Origin: Acanthamoeba castellanii str. Neff
Lineage: Eukaryota > Discosea > Longamoebia > Acanthamoebidae
Length of the DNA: 38,777 nucleotides
Assembly: GCF_000313135.1 (NCBI RefSeq)
Contig: NW_004457283.1
Location: 2,424-41,200, forward strand
Direction of reading: 5' to 3'
Position 1 is the first letter of the stretch. Every line of letters starts with the position of its first letter. Positions 22,444 through 31,837 of the stretch are shown here, piece after piece. The position numbers and the translations under genes are program-made. The notes beneath the pieces were generated by a model. It did no database searches. It was not told where the DNA came from and saw nothing but the letters and a program-made list of their open reading frames with translations.

Positions 22444-25400
22444 ATGGATCACCGCTGGCTTCTGCGGCTGGCGCTCCTCACCGCCCTGCTAGTCCTGGGG
22501 CCACCAACAACACTCAGGGGAGGGACCACCCATCTTTCAGGGTGGGCGGGGGTCGATGCGCTCAACGTCACCCTGCTTCACTCGGGCGATGGCTACGGAT
22601 CGGTGGTGCCGATGGACGCGGGCAACGCCCCCTGCCGACCCCTCAGCCAGGCGCCCTACTATTCTCCCACGAAGGGCTCGGTGTGCTACGGCGGCCTGGC
22701 CCGCAGGAGCGGCGTGGTTGCGGCCGTGCGGGGCGAGGTGGAGGCCTCGGGAGGGTCGGTGGCGCTGGTCGACGCTGGCAACGCGCTTCTGGGCTCCCTG
22801 TACTACGCCACCTTCGGGTCCGAGGTGATCGCGAGCTACTACAATCTGATGCGGTACGACGCGGTCAAACTCGAGGTGCACGACTTCACCTCGGGCCTGG
22901 GCCAAGTGGCCAACTTCACACGACTGCTGACCACCGGCGGCAACGCCACCGCCACTGTGGTGTCGTCCAACCTGGTCCACCTCAACAACGACTCGCGCTT
23001 CGTGGCCCAGGCCGACGGGGCGCAGGTGGTTCCCTACGCGCTGGTCAAGCTGGGCGGCAGCGGCGAGGTGCTGGGGTTCATCGGCACGATGGCCCAGGGC
23101 CTGAGCACCATGTTCGCCAACCCGCGCGCCATCAACTCGACGCCTGAGCTTGTGGCCATGCGCACCGCCGTCGGGCTCCTGCAGAACCTGGGCGTCAACA
23201 AAATCGTGGCGTCGGTCAGCGGCGCCAGCGTGGCCGACTCCATTATCGACGAGGTGCCCGGCATCGACGTTCTCATCGTCCTATCCCAGCTCTACGGTGG
23301 CCCAAACACCACCAACACCACCACCTCGGCTGGTCCCTACCCGACGATGCGGGTGATGCCCTGGGGGCAGCCGGTGCTGATCGTGGGCACGGGCGTGAAC
23401 AGCGGCCAGTACCTGGGGCGCCTGGACCTGGACTTCGACGACCACGGCGTGATCAGGTCGTGGCGCGGGGCACCGATCCGGCTCGACGACGGATCGCCCT
23501 CGATGCGGTGATGCAAGCCGACATCGTGCGACGCCAGGCCGAGGTCGATCAGTTGGCACAGCGGCCGCTCGGCTCGAGCCTGGTCGATCTGGCCTACGAG
23601 CACCGCTGCATGTTTGGCGAGTGCACGATCGGGTCGTGGTCGGTCGACGTGCTGCGCGCGGAGGGCCGGACCCAGGTGGCTTTCGTCAACGGCGGCACCA
23701 TGTACGGCGGGATACCGGCGGGCAACATCACCTACGGCCAGCTCCAGACCGCGCTCCCGCTGCAGAACGGCGAGCTGCAGACCTACCGCCTGGCCGGGCG
23801 GTACCTGTGGGCGGCGCTCGAGAACTCGTTCAAGCTGGTGACCGACACGGAGCTCAACCTAAGCCAAGGCGTGGGCCGCTTCCTGCAGGTCTCGGGCCTG
23901 CGCGTGCTCTACAACCCGCGCGAGGCCGTGGGCTGGCGCGTGGTCGACGTCACCATTGAGACCGCGCCCGGCGTGTGGACCCGGCTCGAGCCCGACCAGC
24001 TCTACACCATCACCTCGTTCCGCTGGGTGTCGGTCCTGGGCGGCGATGAGTACACCATGATCCGCGACAACCTGCACGACCTGCGCCCGATCGGCATCAC
24101 CGGCGCCATGGCCTATCTGACCGCGCTCACCAGAGGCCCGATCACGAGCGTCTCCATGGGCCGGCTCAACACCACCTCGCTCACCACCCGATCGTGCTAC
24201 GACGCCGACAGCGGCTTCCTATGCAACGGCAACGGCGTGTGCGTGCTGGGCCGGTGCCAGTGCGTCGTGGGCGCGGCGGAGGAGCTGTGCGCCTGGAGGA
24301 ACTCCAGCGACGACGCGCTATCAGCAGGAGCAATTGTCGGCATAGTGATCGGGTCGGCCGTTGTGGCCGCCTGCGTGCTGGTATCGGCCGTGTTCATCAC
24401 CGCCGTGCTGGCCTCGCGCAACCGGAAGCGACCGGCCGACCAGGAGTGGCTCATCGACTTTAACGAGCTCGAGATCGGCGACCTGCTGGGCCGCGGCGGC
24501 TACGGCGAGGTCTACCGGGGCAAGTGGAAGGGCACCGGTGTCGCTGTGAAGACCATCAGCGCCGAGCGCATCACGCGGGAGATGAAGGCCAGCTTCATCA
24601 AGGAGACTTCGATCATGAGCCGCCTGCGACACCCTAACTGCGTCCTGTTCATGGCGGCCTCGACTAAGCCGCCACTGCTGTGCATCGTGATGGAGTACAT
24701 GGCCCTGGGCAGCCTCTACGACGTAACCACCCCTTTACTTTCTGTTTTAGCTCCGATTTGCGATGCAACTAATTTTTTGTTTTTATGTCCGATGTCTGCA
24801 CCAGTTGCTGCACAATGAGCTCGTCAACGAAATACCGTTCGTGCTGCGCCTCAAGCTCATGTACCAGGCGGCCAAGGGCATGCACTTCCTCCACTCCTCA
24901 GGTAAGTCTCAACTCTCTCTCTCTCTCTCATCTTGTTCACGCGCTAACGACACACGCGACATGACACGACACACGACACACGACACACGACACACGCGAC
25001 ACACAGGGATTGTGCATAGGGACCTGAAGTCGCTCAATCTGCTGCTCGACCACAAGTGGAACGTCAAGGTGGCCGACTTTGGTCTCACGGTCTTCCGTGA
25101 CTCGGTCAAGCGCAAGGGTGACGGCGACCGCAGCGTCGTGGGCAGCGTGCCGTGGATGGCGCCCGAGCTCCTGCAGCGCGACACTGATCATCGGAACCCA
25201 CAGGCCCCGATCGAATTTGTGCAGCTGGTCGACGTGTACAGCTTCGGCATCATCCTGTGGGAGGTGCTGACCCGCAAGCGGCCCTACGAGGGCCTCAGCC
25301 CTTCGCAGGTCGCCGTGGCTGTAATCCGGTCCGACCTGCGCCCCACGCTGCCAGCCGGCGTGTTGGGCCTGGCCGACCACGAACGCCAGTACCTCAACCT

Positions 25401-27147
25401 CATGTCGGCCTGCTGGCACCGCGACCCCAGCGTGCGGCCCGCGTTCCACCGCATCATGGACACCCTCGTCAAGATCAACAACGCGGCCGGCGGCAACAGC
25501 AGCAGCGGCAGTGGCTTCGTCTTCTCGTCGAGCAGCGGCAGCAACAGCAGCGGCGGCGGAAAAGCCGACAACGGCGAGGCGGCGGGTCGAGCGAGAGGGC
25601 CGTCAGACAGCATGAGCCTGATGAGCGGCCCCGACCTCTCGTCATCCCGCGACAGTAACGGCTCCTACGGCAACTGCGATGATGGCGGCAGTGGCGGTGA
25701 CGGCGAGGGCGAAGAGCGCGGGCTCGTGCATGTGCCTGCGACAAAGGCCGACCGGGTGCCGCGGCGCGACGTGTCGTTCGTCGTGTGCGATCTGGCCCGA
25801 TTCGACCGCGTGTGGCAGCGCAACCCGGCCGCGGCCGACATGGCCATCCGCCGGTTCGGCGGGCTCGTGCGGCACCNNNNNNNNNNNNNNNNNNNNNNNN
25901 NNNNNNNNNNNNNNNNNNNNNNNNNNNNNNNNNNNNNNNNNNNNNNNNNNNNNNNNNNNNNNNNNNNNNNNNNNNNNNNNNNNNNNNNNNNNNNNNNNNN
26001 NNNNNNGTGCCTGCGGCTCGTGGCTCGCTGCCCGCCGGGGCGCGTCGTCTGCTCCGGCGCCTTCCACGCCAGCTTCACCGAGAAGACGCAGAGCGATGCT
26101 ACGTCGGACCACCATCAGCAGCTTCGATTCACCACGCGGCCCGACAGGTCGGTGCGCGTAGCGCTGGACACGACCGGTGATGACGAAGACAAGAACGAGG
26201 AGAACGACGATGAAGACGAGGAGGAATGTGACGGCGACGAGGCGGTGTGTTCGTCTGACCGGTGTCCGTGGATCATCGACGCGGAGAGCATCGAGCTGGG
26301 CGAGTGCATCGGCGAGGGCAGCTTCGCCGAGGTGCTCGAGGGTACCTGCGACGGGCGGCCGGTGGCGGTCAAGCGTCTGTTCAACAGCCGGCTCGACGAC
26401 CACGGCATGCGCAAGCTGCGCAAGGAGGCCGCCATCCTGTCCGGCATCGACCACCCGCACGTGGTCAAGCTCATGGGCCTCTCCGTGGGCCATCGCAGCC
26501 TGCTGCTGGTCATGGAGCTCGTCCCCCGCGGCAGCCTGCGCACACTACTCTCCAACCCGTCGGTCGGGCTCAAGTGGCCGCAGCGGCTCGCCATGCTACG
26601 CGACGCGGCGCTGGGCCTGGCGTTCCTCCACGCGCGCGGCATTGTGCACCGCGACATCAAGTCATCCAACCTGCTCGTGGACGACGACCTGCGGGTCAAG
26701 GTGGCCGACTTCGGCTTCGCCACGGTCAAGCAGGACAACTGCACCATGACCCGCTGCGGGTCGCCCTCGTGGACCGCGCCCGAGGTCCTCGCACCCGTCT
26801 TCACCACCGCGGCCGAGAGCGGCCGTAATGGCGATGATGACAATGGCGATGACAATGACGACGACGATGATGTGGTGGTCGACGAGCGGGTGTACAGCGA
26901 GAAGGCGGATGTGTACAGCTTCGGGATCGTGATGTGGGAGGTGCTGACGCGCCATGTGCCGTACGCGGAGGGCAACCTCACGACGGTCGCGTTCGACGTG
27001 ATCCAGGGCAAGCGGCCGCCCGTGCCGTCGGACTGCCCACCGGCCTACGCCGACACCATGCGGCGGTGCTGGCACGAGAAGCCCCGCAAGCGGCCCGACA
27101 TGGACGACGTCCTCGCCTTTTTCGCCGGCGACTTTGCCTCCGTGTAA
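22444..27147 (+). CDS. Receptor with degenerate 5'-nucleotidase ectodomain, EGF-like module, TM and two kinase domains
   Basis: The ATG at 22444 opens a signal peptide (MDHRWLLRLALLTALLVLG). The ectodomain (22550-24150) follows the 5'-nucleotidase/UshA plan: LLHSGDGYG, GGLARR, VDAGNALLGS, VSSNL, VNGGTMYGGIPAGNITYG. Its usual metal and substrate residues are altered. One base is missing near 23470-23510: the frame starting at 22444 stops at 23511 while the homologous protein continues in the next frame. A Cys-rich EGF-like module (24195-24290), a TM helix (24320-24415) and kinase 1 follow (LLGRGGYGEVYRG, VAVK, HRDLKSLNLL, DFGLT, APELL), with introns at 24723-24804 and 24902-25006. A Ser/Gly-rich linker leads to a class III cyclase-like remnant (VSFVVCDLARFDRVW) cut by the N gap. 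Kinase 2 is complete (GEGSFAEV, VAVKRL, HRDIKSSNLL, DFGFA, APEVL). Both kinases are TKL-like with catalytic residues present. It is probably a surface receptor with cytoplasmic kinases; its ligand is unknown. Confidence 0.85.
24912..25006 (+). repeat. (CT)n and CACGACA-type repeats filling a kinase intron
   Basis: A (CT)n run (about 24912-24929) and 6-7 imperfect copies of an ACACGAC/ACACACG unit (about 24950-25006) make up most of the intron 24902-25006. The repeats run to the acceptor. Confidence 0.85.
25877..26006. other. Assembly gap of 130 N inside the receptor gene
   Basis: 130 consecutive N. The flanking reading frames agree if the gap is taken at face value, but its true length is unknown. 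It removes the centre of the cyclase-like segment between the two kinase domains. Confidence 1.
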
Positions 27148-27592
27148 TTATGATCGAAGATTTTTCACACAAAACTGTTTTTCGAAGATCTCCCGTGTGA
27201 ATATGTTGAGATTTAGCTCCGAACTTGTAACTGTTGCTTATAGTTGCCGTGTATCTGATATCCGATGGCCTGCAACGGTTATTGCAACATTGGCTGAAAG
27301 TGAGGTTTGGTGGAAAGGGCCAGGCAGAATGGTGGCATGTGATCATTGTTGGCACAAAGGGGCAGGCCAATTAGAAGTTGCGGTTATCGGTAATTGACCG
27401 ATTAATTGAGAGATGGTCATTCCTATTGGCATTCCAATTCAGATGACGGTGTGTAATTAGTGATCCAAACTCCATGGTCTCAGCGCAACATCCAATTGCA
27501 GCATGCCCTTTGAAGAAGAGATCGAGACCAGAAATAGTTCGGTGCACGCGTCAACTCGAGGTCAGCCACCAATCGGTACGCTTGCCCGTCCA
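27148..27592. other. Intergenic region with a 17-base near-palindrome
   Basis: AT-richer spacer without a supported gene. ATCGGTAATTGACCGAT (27386-27402) is a near-perfect palindrome and a candidate protein-binding site. An 11-base direct repeat GTCAGCCACCA occurs at 27561 and 27605, on either side of the TATA box. Confidence 0.4.
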
Positions 27593-27600
27593 TATAAATA
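27593..27600 (+). promoter_or_regulatory. TATA box of the nucleoside hydrolase gene
   Basis: TATAAATA lies 100 bases upstream of the ATG at 27700, in a leader region rich in CAAC and ACC and free of upstream ATGs. This suggests transcription starts near 27625 with a leader of about 70 bases. Confidence 0.6.
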
Positions 27601-27699
27601 CCGAGTCAGCCACCAAGGCAAACAGCTACAAACCAAACAACCATCACACTCCCTGTATTCTACACCACTCCTCCCTGTACACCTAATAACAAACTAATC

Positions 27700-28805
27700 A
27701 TGACCGCGAGCAAGTCGTTCATCGTCGTCGTGGCGATGCTGTGCCTGATGGCCACGGTCGCCCTGGCCCACCGCCCGAGCCCCAGCCCCAGCCCGAGCCC
27801 CAAGCCCACCGTGTTCGTCTTCACCGACGTCAACACGGACGACTTCATGGCGCTCAAGCTCATCCTCAAGTACTCCAACGTCAAAGTGGGCGGGTTTGTC
27901 GCCGGCTGCGCGGGCTTCTGCAACATGGGTCCGGGCATCCAGAACCTGTTCGGCCTGCTCAAGTTCATGGACCGCGACGACGTGCCCGTGTGGGCCGGCG
28001 AGGCCTACGCCTCGACCGAGATCGATTCGGGCAACTACTCGTGCACCTTCCAGAAGACCGTGCCCCTCTTCCCCAAGGGCAAGACCTGGGCCGACACCAT
28101 CCTGGGCCTCAACCAGCGCTACCGCGCCTGACCGACCCCCAGCGCAACTACTACCCGGGCTTCCCCCAGGTCTACGAGCCCCTCCGCGCCGCCATCGCCG
28201 CCCTCGACGGCCCCGTCGAGTTCCTCTCCCTGGGCACCCTCACCGAGATCGACTACCTCTTCCGCCGCTACCCCGACCTCAAGCAGCGCGTGCGCCGCAT
28301 CACCATCATGGGCGGCGCCGTCCACGTCCCCGGCAACCTCTTCTTCCCCCGCGGCAGCGCACCCAACACTGTGGCCGAGTGCAACATCTACCTCGACCCC
28401 CACTCGGCCCGCAACGTGTTCGTGTCGGGCGTGCCCATCCGGCTCGTGCCGCTCGACGCCACCAACGCCTTCCAGCTGTCGTGGGAGTTCCTGAACGAGT
28501 TCGACGACGTGGCGCGCACCAAGGAGGCCAAGTTCGTGAAGGACCTGCTCATCCTGATCAAGAACAACTCGGCGGCGACGTCGATGTACTCGCTGTGGGA
28601 CCCGCTGACGGCCGCCATCCTGGCCGACCACTCGATCATCTTCGAGGAGGAGACGGTCAACATGACGGTGGTCACCTCGGGCTCGCAGGCCGGCCGCACC
28701 GTGATCGACAACGTCGAGGGCAAGCCCGTCCAGGTGGTCCTCACCGCCGACCCCGACTTCTACGACATCTTCATCGACAAGCTCAACAGGCGACGCCGCT
28801 GGTAG
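27700..28805 (+). CDS. Secreted nucleoside-hydrolase-like protein (single-base frameshift in assembly)
   Basis: The ATG begins a clear signal peptide (residues 1-23, ending VALA), a PSPSPSPSPKP spacer and the nucleoside hydrolase N-terminal motif FVFTDVNTDDFMAL. The Asp residues equivalent to the calcium ligands are residues 43, 47 and 48; the first Asp of the usual DxDPGxDD motif is Phe. Further on are LSLGTLTEID, IMGGAV, AECNIYLDP (the family's N/D-rich substrate loop), VPLDATNAF and LWDPLTAAIL, where the usual His before Asp is Trp. By family it would split purine or pyrimidine nucleosides into base and ribose, outside the cell or in a vacuole, for salvage. No intron is present. The first frame ends at a TGA near 28130; the protein continues one base out of frame (RLTDPQRNYYPG). 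The G/C-rich codon pattern is equally strong in both halves, so an assembly error is likelier than decay. Stop at 28803-28805. Confidence 0.85.
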
Positions 28806-28860
28806 TCGTGGGAGTAGTTGATATTTTACCCACCTATATAAATATTCGTACGTGTATGTA

Positions 28861-31693
28861 TCACACGAGATTGTGTTCGTCGTCGCGGTTATGGTCATGG
28901 TTGGGAAGGGCACCTGTACCGATCATGGTGGTGGTGGAGTGTTGTTGCGCCCGCAGCTTCTGCTTGGCCATGATGGACTTGGAGAAGAACTGCAGGTGCA
29001 CCACCACAACCGAGGGGGTTAGGCAATCGTTCCGCTCGGCGAGGGGAGGGCGCGTGCCTCGTTCGCTTTGTTGCTGTTGTAATACACCAAAGCGAGGTCC
29101 AGGTCCATCTCGCCTGGCCCAGGAGCCACCACGATGTCAGCCAACACCAGGTGGCCCAACGCTTCAACTACAGAAGCAACAAAGCGAACGAGGCACGCGG
29201 AGTACCTTGGGCAAAGCGGGCGGCGTTGCTTCCCCGCGCTGCGGCTTGGTTGAGGGAACGGATGAGCTGCGGAGCATTGACTCTGTGACTGAACAGCTCC
29301 TCCACCAACGCTCGGCCTCGCTGCGCAGCTCACCATCCACGCAAACAACACAACGACCCACAATGGTAAGTCCTCCGCCACACTGGTGGAGGAAGCTGCG
29401 GCTGACCCGCACCATCTGCGCGCGGCTCCAGTGCTCCTGGTCGGAGTAGAGCGCTACGGCGCGGTCCGCAATCTCTTCGGCCGTGCGTCCGATGGCACCT
29501 CCCCAGTCCGTCACGCTTTGCATGCCCTCGGCACCTGCCCAATCTGGTCAGCCACGCTCAACCGAGCCTGTGGTGCGGGCCTCGGTCAAAAGGAGCAAGG
29601 AGCGCGCACCTACTGGGGTGGTGACGCAGGGCAAGCCGGACCTGTAGGCGCGCAGAGTCGCAGTGAGCGGGCATGTGTAAAGCCCAAAGTCCAATCAAGA
29701 CGCACACGTACCACCACCCGTCGGCGATCTTGCCCTTGATGCCCGCCCCGAATCTGAACGTGGTTGGACGGTTTAGGGTCGGCGACGCGAGCGGGCATCC
29801 ATGGCCACGTCGGACATGCGTACCGCAACGGGGCCAGGTTGACGCGGTGTCGTCGGATCGTAGAGTGCAGGCGCTCCGGTGGAAGGACGCCTGCGCCACC
29901 AAAAAGATGAGCTACAACCCCTGCCCCTAGGGTCGAAGAGGAGGAGAATGGTGGCACCTTTGACCACGAATCCCTTGTCAGCCGAGGACAGGAGCACCGA
30001 GGCCTTGTCCGGGTACGCTCCGTACACCTGCTCAGCCCCCGCCCAGCCCATCACAGTGAATCACCACAGCTGCGCGGTGACTGGACGAAGAAGTGCAGGT
30101 TTACGTGGAGCTTGGCGTCGGGCAGGCGAGCTCTGATGAGGGGCCTGCGCGACATAGCGGGGCACACGTGACCGGTAAGGCAACTGGACGAGAGGCGCCA
30201 TAAGAGTAGAGTGGAGGGGGAACCATATGTGGTGGAAGGTCCAGTGGAAGGAGTCCCAATTGGGCGGGTGCCTGAAGTTGCCCAGCATAAAGAAGTTGTG
30301 CCTGACCAATGCCCACACGTCAGCACCGATGAGCACAGGGGACTGCGTCACAATAGAGACCGGCGTGAGACAGACGGAGTGCTGACTTACCGTCGATCCC
30401 AGCCGGGCAGTTCCTGCAGGCCTGGCGGCTCGTCATAGTAAAACGGCGCCAGTTGCAGCTGCCAGCAAGAGAAGAAGATGAGTGCGAGCCGAAAGAGGCA
30501 ACACTGACTGATGGGAGAAGCAACGCAGAGATAGCGGGGCATCTGTGCATAGCTTACCGAGTGCTCGGGTATTCCGTATCGGCGGACCAGAAGCTCCTTT
30601 TCCCACGACGACACCACCTGCGCAGGTACGGCATTGCGGGGAGGATGAGGACCATCACGCGATGCGCTTCTCTCGCCAGCTGTTCAGCTGAGAAGGCCAG
30701 CAGTGCACCAGGGTGAGATCGGAGCGGCGGATGGACGAGATCTCGCGCAGCATGTCCGGGCTAGTCGGTGGTATGTGAATGTCAACGATCTCCTCCATCG
30801 ACTTCCCTGTGCAGGCCACGTCCTCCCTCATTGAGTCCAAAGCTGTTTCGTGTGTACGCACCACGCGCCAGGTTACAAAGAAAGAGGGGAGAGGGACCTT
30901 GCTCGAGGGCCTTCATCCTTTCCCGCCGGATGAAGTGCAAGTCCTGCGTGTCGATCACGCAGATCGATGAGGGCCAGGCCTGTCTGACCCGCCACCCGAA
31001 TTGCTCCTCCTGCATGACCCGAGCGAGTAAGGTGAGACTCAAGGTTTCTTAAGACTTCACACCGTCTCTCTCGATCGAGCTCGGTTGGACTGTGCACCAT
31101 GAGAAAGCGGTCGAAGATGACAAAGTCGGGCTTGAGCTGGGCGACCACCCCGTCGAAGCTGTCGTGGTTGACCCTCACCTGCAGTGTGTGCACGCCTGAG
31201 TCTGGTCATAGACCACCACCACCACCACCACCAAATCGACCGCGAGAGATGGTCAGAGATACTGCATAGGCGGGACTGCACTCGTGTGTGCCACACGTAC
31301 CTTGCCGGAGGCTGTCCGTGAACGCGGTCGGCTTGGCGGGAGAGCACACGTGGATGTCCCAGTCCTGTTCCCTCATCGCTCGAATGAGCTGCCACGAGCG
31401 CACGCCCGCCGCGGAGCTGTCTTTCTTCGAGAGGGGCCTCGACGGTGAGCACTGCATACCACTGCACCGGCGCAGTGCGGGCGTACCTCGGGCCACACGG
31501 AGCCGATCATGAGCACTCGCTTCTGCTGGCGCTCTTCTGCAGCACTTACATGCAACCCTGAGGTCGTGCTAAGGGCTGCACTGAGTGCCACACTGATTAA
31601 ATCTAAATCTGGGGGAGTAAAATCTGTTTGATTAATCGCATGCTGGTACCGCGACGATGTTGCTCTTGCGGGGTGGCACAGATCGACCAGCAT
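28861..31693 (-). CDS. GT4-type glycosyltransferase (group 1 family)
   Basis: Multi-exon gene, about a dozen exons. The ATG at 31693 leads in frame to KRVLMIGSVWPE, then SSAAGVRSWQLIRAM after an intron: the N-terminal Rossmann start of GT-B enzymes. Later exons give PDFVIFDRFLMV, SICVIDTQDLHFIRRER, RRSDLTLV-VSSWEKELL, FFMLGNFRHPPNWDSFHW, LPDAKLH-VYGAYPDKA, LAPLRFGAGIKGKIADGWW, SGLPCVTTPVG-AEGM and a helical C-terminus (EEIADRAVALYSDQEHW). FGAGIKGK and the following GTP-VTT-like loop are the GT4 donor-binding C-domain signature. It would transfer a sugar from a nucleotide-sugar; acceptor unknown. The nearest remembered relatives are bacterial group 1 transferases, so transfer is possible. The last intron (about 29370-28995) holds a foldback element. 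The C-terminal stop (28861-28863) depends on reading through a potential donor at about 28912. The stop is 56 bases from the nucleoside hydrolase stop (convergent). Confidence 0.75.
29051..29199. repeat. Foldback element: perfect 25-bp inverted repeat inside an intron
   Basis: Arms 29051-29075 and 29175-29199 are exact reverse complements over 25 bases (outer end CGCGTGCCTC, inner end TTTGTTGCT) and are separated by 99 bases. The loop is open on the minus strand (GHLVLADIVVAPGPGEMD...), but this does not join neighbouring exons. The element lies in an unusually long intron of the GT4 gene. Confidence 0.8.
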
Positions 31694-31837
31694 CCTGCCC
31701 GTGGAAACGAGCAACGAAGGCGGCTTCCTACATGTGGCCCAACGCGGGTCCTCCCTCCTCCATACATCTTTTCCTTCCGCTTCAACGTGGAGAATAAATA
31801 GGCTGTTGGCTCAAACACAGCAGAGACAAAGAGGCTG

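Noticed and set aside
22278..23147. Plus-strand frame of 289 codons over the receptor start
   Set aside because: Gly/Arg-rich shadow of the receptor ectodomain; the other frame has a signal peptide and nucleotidase motifs.
23460..23511. Programmed ribosomal frameshifting
   Set aside because: No slippery heptamer or downstream structure was recognised, and a similar shift occurs in an unrelated neighbour; assembly error is simpler.
29076..29174. Extra exon in the foldback loop (GHLVLADIVVAPGPGEMD on minus)
   Set aside because: Protein-like by eye, but no matching donor and acceptor place it in phase between the flanking exons.
27896..29449. Plus-strand open frame of about 517 codons
   Set aside because: Arg/Pro-rich composition, overlaps the nucleoside hydrolase in another frame and then the antisense of the glycosyltransferase; a by-product of GC-rich coding DNA.
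31208..31230. (CCA)n run near the glycosyltransferase
   Set aside because: Short trinucleotide run within an intron; not distinct enough for its own feature.
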